A program made the position numbers and the translations under genes. Source: Cichorium intybus (Eukaryota > Streptophyta > Magnoliopsida > Asterales > Asteraceae). Taken from it: DNA of 64,000 bases. Under the pieces are notes generated by a model. The model had not been told where the DNA came from and searched no databases. It saw only the letters and a list, made by a program, of their open reading frames with translations. Shown one piece after another: positions 57,304 to 64,000 of the stretch. How positions within the stretch are numbered: position 1 is the first letter of the stretch; each line of letters starts with the position of its first letter. The DNA is taken from NCBI GenBank assembly GCA_023525715.1, contig CM042015.1, positions 89,762,250-89,826,249 on the forward strand. The letters run 5' to 3'.

Positions 57304-57319
57304 GAAGGAGGGGAGAATT
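57304..57319 (+). other. Polypurine tract before LTR 2
   Basis: GAAGGAGGGGAGAATT, as in the other copies. Confidence 0.85.
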
Positions 57320-59875
57320 TGTAACGCCAAGCTACTTTATTATATAATTATAATAAAAGGGTAAATTGGTCATTTTACCTTGTAAGGGTAAAATGGTCTT
57401 TTGGACAGAAAAGTATTTGGTTTGAAATAATATTTTGAGTTTTGGACTTAAAATGTTATAAAAACTGATTTTTGGTCGTTTTACCGAAAAAGGGTATTTT
57501 GGTCATTTGACCAAGTCAACGACCAATTATGTAAAAATATTGTTGGTTGTGGCCAAAATGTAAGAAATGGAAGTTTTATTGTAATAAAACTTGATTATTG
57601 TGGTCAAAGTTCAAGGAAATGAACTTAGGGACCAAATTTGTAAAATTTGTGGTATAAATAGAGAGTTTGACTCTCTTCTTTGACCAGCCATTGTGCAGCA
57701 ACGGGAGGAGCAAGGGGAACACGATTTCAGCAAGTCTTGAAGGAATTGAGGCAAGAAATGGGAATCAAGGCTTGGAATTGATGATTTCTAAACTAATTAA
57801 GGTTAGTAACTTGATTTCTAGCCAAGCTCTTGTGTGTTCTTGGTTTGGTATTTTAGAAACTGAAATTTATGAATTTCAGTTGTGATTATGTGGTTAAATT
57901 GGTTTATTACTTCCATTGAGTCATGCTAGAAAGGACTTAACTCAAGAAAATGGAAGTAGGTTGTTATTAGTGATGAATTTGAAGTTTGGGGTTGTTAGAA
58001 CTAAGAACCCTAATTCTTCATTTTGATTGATTTAGTTGTTTTGGATGGTGGAAAACCTTGTCAAGGTATAAGGTTTTAGTCCTAGAACAAACCCCAATCG
58101 ATTAAGGACCTGATTAAGGCCTTAATGGACCAAAACTGCTTGCTACAGTGCATAAATCGCGGCTGGACAGGAGGCACCTGCAGGTGCCAGGCGCGGTGCG
58201 CCCAAAATCCTGGCGGGGTGCGCCCAGGCGCAGTGCGCCCATGTCTGGGCGGGGTGCGCCCCTCAGGCAGGGACTTTGAAATGCTAACTTTTGCTTGGCT
58301 TGTCCGTTTTAGCTCAAATTTGGACCATAGGCTCGTTATGGTCTGAAAAGTTTGGGAAAATTTTTAGATTGAGTTTCCGACCCCTCGGGGGCACTGTAGA
58401 CCGATCCGAATGCCTCGGTGAATAGTAAAATTCATATAAAGTTAGTAAACGGAAAGTTTATTAACTAGGCATTATTTGTGATGATATTTTATTGAACTCT
58501 AGTGTATTAGAGTCTTTGTAGATGATTATTAACCTATTATCATTTGGTATATAAATGGATAAATAGGTATGGGACAAAATGGTTGTGGTGCACGCAAAGG
58601 CAAGAAACAACCGAAATTGAAACGCAGCTAGCATCCAGGTGAGTAATCTCACTGATATCATATGCGATATATGATGATTGTATTGTTACAGGTTGAAACG
58701 GCTTCGAGGGACGAAAATGACAAGTGTAAAAATATATGTAAAAGACAATACCAGATAAGCCGTGAGTCATTGCGATGACAAGAACGGAGCTGTGAGTCAA
58801 TACATATATATACACTATGATGTGACAATACCAGATAAGCCGTGAGTCTATAATAGACAAGAACGGAGCTGTGAGTCAACCTTTTATTGACAAGACCGGA
58901 ACCAGCCGTGAGTCAGTAAAATGAAATGACAAGACCGGATCCAGCCGTGAGTCAATAAACTTATATAGACAAGACCGGAACCAGCCGTGAGTCTAGGCAA
59001 CAGCGGGATTTTCCTGTGAGCCACATATTTTAGGCAACAGCGGGCTAACCCGTGAGCCATGGTTTACTTTGATGAGCCGAACTTATATAGACAACAGCGG
59101 GCTAACCCGTGAGTCTAGGCAACAGCGGGCTAACCCGTGAGCCACGGCAACAGCGGGCTAACCCGTGAGCCATATGTCTCCGATGCGGCCTTCGGGCTAT
59201 GATTTTGTTACAGGTACATGGTGTAGCCTTTTGGCTATGATATCGGGTTATTAAACCCAGCTGGTACAGCCTACGGGCTATGAATTGTATATTGATAATG
59301 TTTTGATGCAGCTTATATAGCTATGATACAGCGTACGGCTTAAATAGCCATGATATACGGTGCAGTCCGATGTGACTGAGAGAGATGGGACAGAAATAGT
59401 TGTATATGGTTATATGTGCAAATAACTGACGTGGCTTGATAATTGCAGGTTATCATGTTATAGTCTGTAAGACTATAATTTAGGATGTGAAATCCTAAGA
59501 GATATTTGGTCAGCCAGTAAGGCTAGGAGTTTGGATTCGATGTCCAGACAAATACATGATTGTATTTTATACGTGTTATTTGCAGGAATGATTACTCATT
59601 GAGCTTTGTAGCTCATACCGTTTATTATTGTCCCTGCAGGTTAGCATGATACTGATAGGGGACAAGATAGAGTCCGTGACTCGTGAAGTAGGACTCGTAG
59701 ATGCTGTCAGTAGCAGCCCGGCTTTAAAGGAGTTATGGTATTTTTATACCCTCCTTGATACACTTGTACCCGTTTTATTAAAATATACCCCTTGTTATGG
59801 TTTTATGTATTGAAACCTGTGTTTTAAATGAAAAATTTTTCAGGGGTGTTTTTGTTTTAAAAGCCGGGTGTTACA
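57320..59875 (+). repeat. Gypsy LTR 2, shared by the two units
   Basis: 2556 bp. It functions structurally as the 3' LTR of unit 1 and the 5' LTR of unit 2. No difference from LTR 1 was noticed. Confidence 0.9.
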
Positions 59876-62800
59876 AGTTGGTATCAGAGCCGTGGTTTAA
59901 GTGAACTAGGTGTCTATAGAGTAGATTCCTGGACTTAAACCCTGAGACAGTAGATATGATGAACTGTTAGGTGTATATAGTTGTTATTATACATATATAA
60001 CCTAACTATTGCTGACTTCTAACGTATAAGAAGTATGAGCAGCGAGTATTATTGGGAGGAATTTAGGGCGTGCAGCTTAAAGAGGCGAACCAGCCCTTTC
60101 TCAAGGCTCCATTGAACGAGGGGCAATGAGACGAATAGCAGAAAATCCACATGAGGAGCAATATTAGCTGATGTGGTCAGATAAAGAAATCGGTTGCTTA
60201 CCTTGGTTGATATTCAAGGTGAAAGAACAGTAGTTTAGACTACAAGAAAAGCATAGATATTAGTGGACTTCTCAGAAGAAGTTGCCACAGACTGGTCCAA
60301 CCTTAAAGGGAAGGGACCAAAACAGAACAGTTATGTAATGTAAGAAGTGCAGGAAAAGAACTTAGAACATTATAGAGTTGAGACTCTACTGTTGACATGC
60401 TGAGATTGCAGATGATAGGAGCAGATTGCTCGAGCTTGTTGTATGGGACGGAAGTGGTTCCAGCGTGGAACTATAGATCACTTCTTTATGAAATACTCAC
60501 ATGCTAAATGTGGAGTAACGGGTGATGAACCCAGGAAAGAAAGAAGGAACGAATGGTCAAAAAGGACCCGTGGTACCATGAGCATTCCAGTAGATTGTGG
60601 AAGAAGCTCGTGAGGAGACTGATATGGTCGCAGATATCATTGTTTTGAATATAACTCGTGTATGTTATATTTGATCCATGAAGCTGTGCTTTGGATCGAT
60701 GACTTGATGTCTTGTTTGAATTTTTCATCAATGATTTTGGATGAAATATTTGAAATAGCTATAGTAGATAGCAAGTATGTTCAAGATATTGAACACCTGG
60801 AAAGTAGTCTGCCTAAGATTTACGGGACCATTTTTCCCTATGAATCTGAAGCTGATGACTACCAGCAAATCTGAAGCAATTGTGCTTATGAATTGGTTAG
60901 CAATGAATTATGCTAACATGAATTGTAGAAATATGAACATGATGGTTCAGAAAGCAGAAATGAGCGGATGAAAATCCATGGTAAATGATCGTTGTTGAGA
61001 ATACCGGTTAGCTTCTTTGCTTAAACTCAGAAAAGAGTTAGTAAAGGAATAATGTTGTAGTTGGCATACGTGGTATGGGCCAAGCTTAATAAAGTGGTGA
61101 TAGTAGTGTACTACTTTAAATAATTTTCGGATGATTCTTTTGAAAAGAACTTCCAAGATTTCTGCCAGATTGGCAAGAAAAGCTTATGATTAAGCTGGTA
61201 TTGGGAGCCGTTCCTGTTATCTAGGCTCTGTAATAATTGACCTCTGCAGAGATGGCAGAGTGGTAAAACAATTGGAAGAAATTGTTTTAAAATTGGGATC
61301 TCATGTGACTGTAGTGTCATCAAATGGAGCCCTATCTTGTTTGAAAAGAAGAAAGATAAGTTGATGCATATGTGCATTGACTACTGAGAATCTGATATTC
61401 TCGAAACTAGATCGAATATGAGGTACATTTGTACCAGACATTGGAGTAAATTCACTAAGTTAAGTGATTTGTAAAATTCTCCAAGTATGAAATTTGACAA
61501 AAAGAAGTGTGATTCTTTGGGCATGTTAATAATGCCAGAGATGATAAAGTAGATTCAGTGGAAATGCTGATGTGATAAGACAGAAACTGCCTTGGAATCT
61601 GACTGGAATTAGTAGTAGTTCCTTGGATTGGCGGTTTACTAAAGGGGAGTTGTAGAAAACTGCTCCTTGATTGTTGTTCAGTTGATTAAAGTTGACTAAT
61701 AAACGTGAAAAGTTTGAGTGGTAGAAAGACCACAGATATGTTGTAAAGGTTTGGAATAAACCTTGTGTGAACCTCTAACGTTAGCAATGATGCTAAGCAG
61801 AGAAGATGGATTGGATCGTTGAAATGTATCCAACTTTGATTGTGGATGCATGATGTTGCAATAGCAACTATGATTTTGGTATTAAGCTTTTGAGACACTA
61901 TCTATATGGTGTAAGGCTTACCGTGTATAAGGATCATAAAAGTTTGAAAGACTTAATTGATCAAAAAGAAGCTATATATGAAATAGCAAAGATAGATGGG
62001 TTACTTAGAGATTTCGGGTATGAAATCTTGTACCATCTCAGAAAGGCGTATGTGGTTACAGATGCCTTGAATTAGAAAGAGTAACCTTTGTAGGTTACAA
62101 CCACGTGTATGAACGTGGCAAATTGATTACCTGAGTTGATTCGGGTAGCACAGAAAGATGTGTGCAAGTCTGAAAACGTGAAAAGTGAATAAATGATTGA
62201 AAAGTAGCGGAAGTTAGTTGGAATATCACAGTGATTTAAAACCCTTGGTGGTTGTGAATGTGAATTCCAAAGTCAAACGAAACATAAAAATCATCTTGAA
62301 AAGATGCATTTTGTATCAGATATGCAGCATACCCGAGGCAATACCAAACTGTATAGGTCGATAAAACCTATGTGTTGGTAGCCGGGGCTGAAGAAAGACA
62401 TTGAAAGATATGTGAAAAATGTTTGACTTGTGTGTAACTACAGTCAAAACATTAGAAGTATGTGGACTTTTGGTCCTAAAAATGAAATGGGACGAAAAAT
62501 ATCATAGACTTGTAGTAAAGTCTTTGCAAGTACCGTATGGGTATGACACCATATGGGTGAATTGCAGTTTGATTGATGAAATCAGTGTAGATTTATACTG
62601 ACTAAGGAGAAGTTAAGAGCGGAAAAGTAGTGAAAAACTACAAAGATAAAGAAAATTGTCGACGTGAGTTATCGGCACGGATGGTATCGGACCGAAATAA
62701 CAGAATTATTCTTTGAATTTGGCATAAATTTCAAGAATAATTAGTTCAAAAGTACTAGTAAGTACTGTGTACGAATCGCAGATGGATTGACGAGGTGAGA

Positions 62801-63578
62801 CAATGATGCAGATCTTAGGAGTTATGCCTGAAATCGGCATAACAGACCCTAGCGGAAAACTAGACGACCGTTTATCCTTGGTAGAAATTGTAGATTAGTA
62901 TAGGTATTATACTAGTGTTTTATTGACTCGTAGGAAGTATCGCTTAGACTACCGTGATGCACGCCGATTTACTAGACAAAAGTTGAGGAGAAGCCGTTGA
63001 TTAAACCCGAGATTGTATCTCAAACAGAAGAAAAGATTTGGCAAGGTCGAAAAAGCTTGGAAATAGACCAAGATCGACAAGAGTAGTATGCGGATTTTCG
63101 AGTAAAACCATTGAAACCCCAAGTAAGGGAAGATAGTGGAACTCAAAATGACCCTCCGGAAGGACTAGAAATTGATGTGGGACAAAAAAGGAAAGTTGAG
63201 TCCTTGTTGATTGAACCTTTCCGTATATCCCAATCGCAAGAATTGCGGTGTATTGATTGAAAATCCTTGATGAACTTCAAGATGATTGTAAAGTTTTCTA
63301 TGGGTCTCAGGGTTCTGAGAACATAGATTGATAAATGCTAACGAATCCCTCATGTTGAAATGAGGAAGATAAGTGATTATGGTACCCGGGACAACCGGAT
63401 GAGTGATATGCGAGTGGTGATATAACCACGAGATACGAAGTTTGGTATGGTTAAAGAGCTATAGCAAAACCATGAAGGTTTCCATATGATATGAGAAACC
63501 GGAATTGTAACGAGAAAGAAATACCCTCGCGTGATAATATGATTTCGGGGACGAAATCTTTTGAAGGAGGGGAGAATT
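59876..63578 (+). pseudogene. Internal region 2: relic gag-pol, duplicate of 53617-57319
   Basis: Same relics shifted by 6259 bp, including the primer site (59879-59891), the RNase H remnant (61890-62075) and the integrase pieces. All short open frames have identical translations to unit 1. Confidence 0.8.
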
Positions 63579-64000
63579 TGTAACGCCAAGCTACTTTATT
63601 ATATAATTATAATAAAAGGGTAAATTGGTCATTTTACCTTGTAAGGGTAAAATGGTCTTTTGGACAGAAAAGTATTTGGTTTGAAATAATATTTTGAGTT
63701 TTGGACTTAAAATGTTATAAAAACTGATTTTTGGTCGTTTTACCGAAAAAGGGTATTTTGGTCATTTGACCAAGTCAACGACCAATTATGTAAAAATATT
63801 GTTGGTTGTGGCCAAAATGTAAGAAATGGAAGTTTTATTGTAATAAAACTTGATTATTGTGGTCAAAGTTCAAGGAAATGAACTTAGGGACCAAATTTGT
63901 AAAATTTGTGGTATAAATAGAGAGTTTGACTCTCTTCTTTGACCAGCCATTGTGCAGCAACGGGAGGAGCAAGGGGAACACGATTTCAGCAAGTCTTGAA
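63579..64000 (+). repeat. Gypsy LTR 3, cut by the window end
   Basis: The first 422 bp of the LTR, including TATAAATA at 63912-63919 and the following hairpin. Confidence 0.9.

Larger units (their letters stand above)
53617..57319 (+). pseudogene. Internal region 1: relic gag-protease-RT-RNase H-integrase
   Basis: Primer site TGGTATCAGAGCC at 53620-53632. Relics in order: protease-like IIVLNITRV (about 54380), RT-like MAEW-KQLEEIV and KKDKLMHMCID-Y (about 54985-55125), a connection FLGLA-Y (about 55360), RNase H (55631-55816), integrase zinc-binding and core pieces (about 56040-56480), DRQE-YAD and KGKLSPC (about 56815-56950). The RT palm is missing. Stops and frame changes are shared in part with 13411-28738, so decay predates the spread of the family. 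Confidence 0.75.
51061..64000 (+). mobile_element. Tandem gypsy array: LTR-internal-LTR-internal-LTR (runs off the window)
   Basis: LTRs start at 51061, 57320 and 63579, an exact spacing of 6259 bp. Each complete LTR is 2556 bp and each internal region 3703 bp. Every stretch compared between the two units was identical. Each LTR end is followed by the primer site and each LTR start is preceded by the same purine tract, so the middle LTR is shared by two elements. The family is that of 13411-28738 (same ends TGTAACGCC...GTTACA). The base pairs CCAAC (51056-51060) are the expected left TSD; the right end lies outside. Confidence 0.9.

Overview
The window is plant nuclear DNA. It has GT-AG introns, F-box/LRR genes, Ty1/copia and Ty3/gypsy LTR retrotransposons, and CACTA, Mutator-like, PIF/Harbinger and hAT-like elements. 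A eudicot is clear. An Asteraceae-type genome is my guess from the style of the F-box, Harbinger and chromovirus sequences, and is not proven. No prokaryotic, organellar or CRISPR features were seen.

Host genes are sparse. Three paralogous F-box/LRR genes lie on the minus strand (8289-9420, 33153-34393, 45142-46415), each with two exons and a phase-0 intron of about 120-130 bp near the 3' end. They form a dispersed tandem array: pieces of shared flank (11026-11900 and 34480-35330) show that whole segments were duplicated and then pushed apart by transposons. Copy 1 has lost the conserved C-terminal tail, copy 2 has an 11-residue internal duplication, and copy 3 has a poly-Asp expansion. The first 767 bp hold the decayed 3' end of an RPA1-like OB-fold gene. 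The remaining coding sequence belongs to transposons.

Between F-box copies 1 and 2 lies a four-level nest. A copia element (12366-32566, 190-bp LTRs, TSD ACCAT) is interrupted in gag by a gypsy element (13411-28738, 2466-bp LTRs, TSD CTCCT). The gypsy element is interrupted by a CACTA element (18141-24843, 15-bp TIRs, TSD ACA), and the CACTA carries a tRNA-derived SINE-like unit (about 20993-21195) inside telomere-like CCCTAA minisatellite DNA. The gypsy element has almost identical LTRs, yet gag-pol is wrecked by many stops and frameshifts.

A sister copy fills the right end (51061-64000) as LTR-internal-LTR-internal-LTR with an exact 6259-bp period. It shares the wrecked internal region, so this looks like a non-autonomous chromovirus family that was amplified after its genes died.

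Between copies 2 and 3, and beyond copy 3, are well-delimited DNA elements: a Harbinger element keeping only a Myb/SANT-like ORF1 (37202-38889, TSD TTA), a 1420-bp Mutator-like element (39064-40483, 9-bp TSD), a large foldback with a (TA)58 tract (40946-42590), another long-TIR element (42645-43726), a small Harbinger MITE (44517-44855, TSD TAA), a Harbinger-type element filled with a G-rich minisatellite (46955-48266, TSD TTA), and a composite Mutator-type element made of two inverted MITE copies (49288-50707, 9-bp TSD). A degenerate minus-strand copia with very short LTRs lies at 1208-3735 and a hAT-like MITE at 7410-7891. All boundaries, TSDs and difference counts were read by eye.
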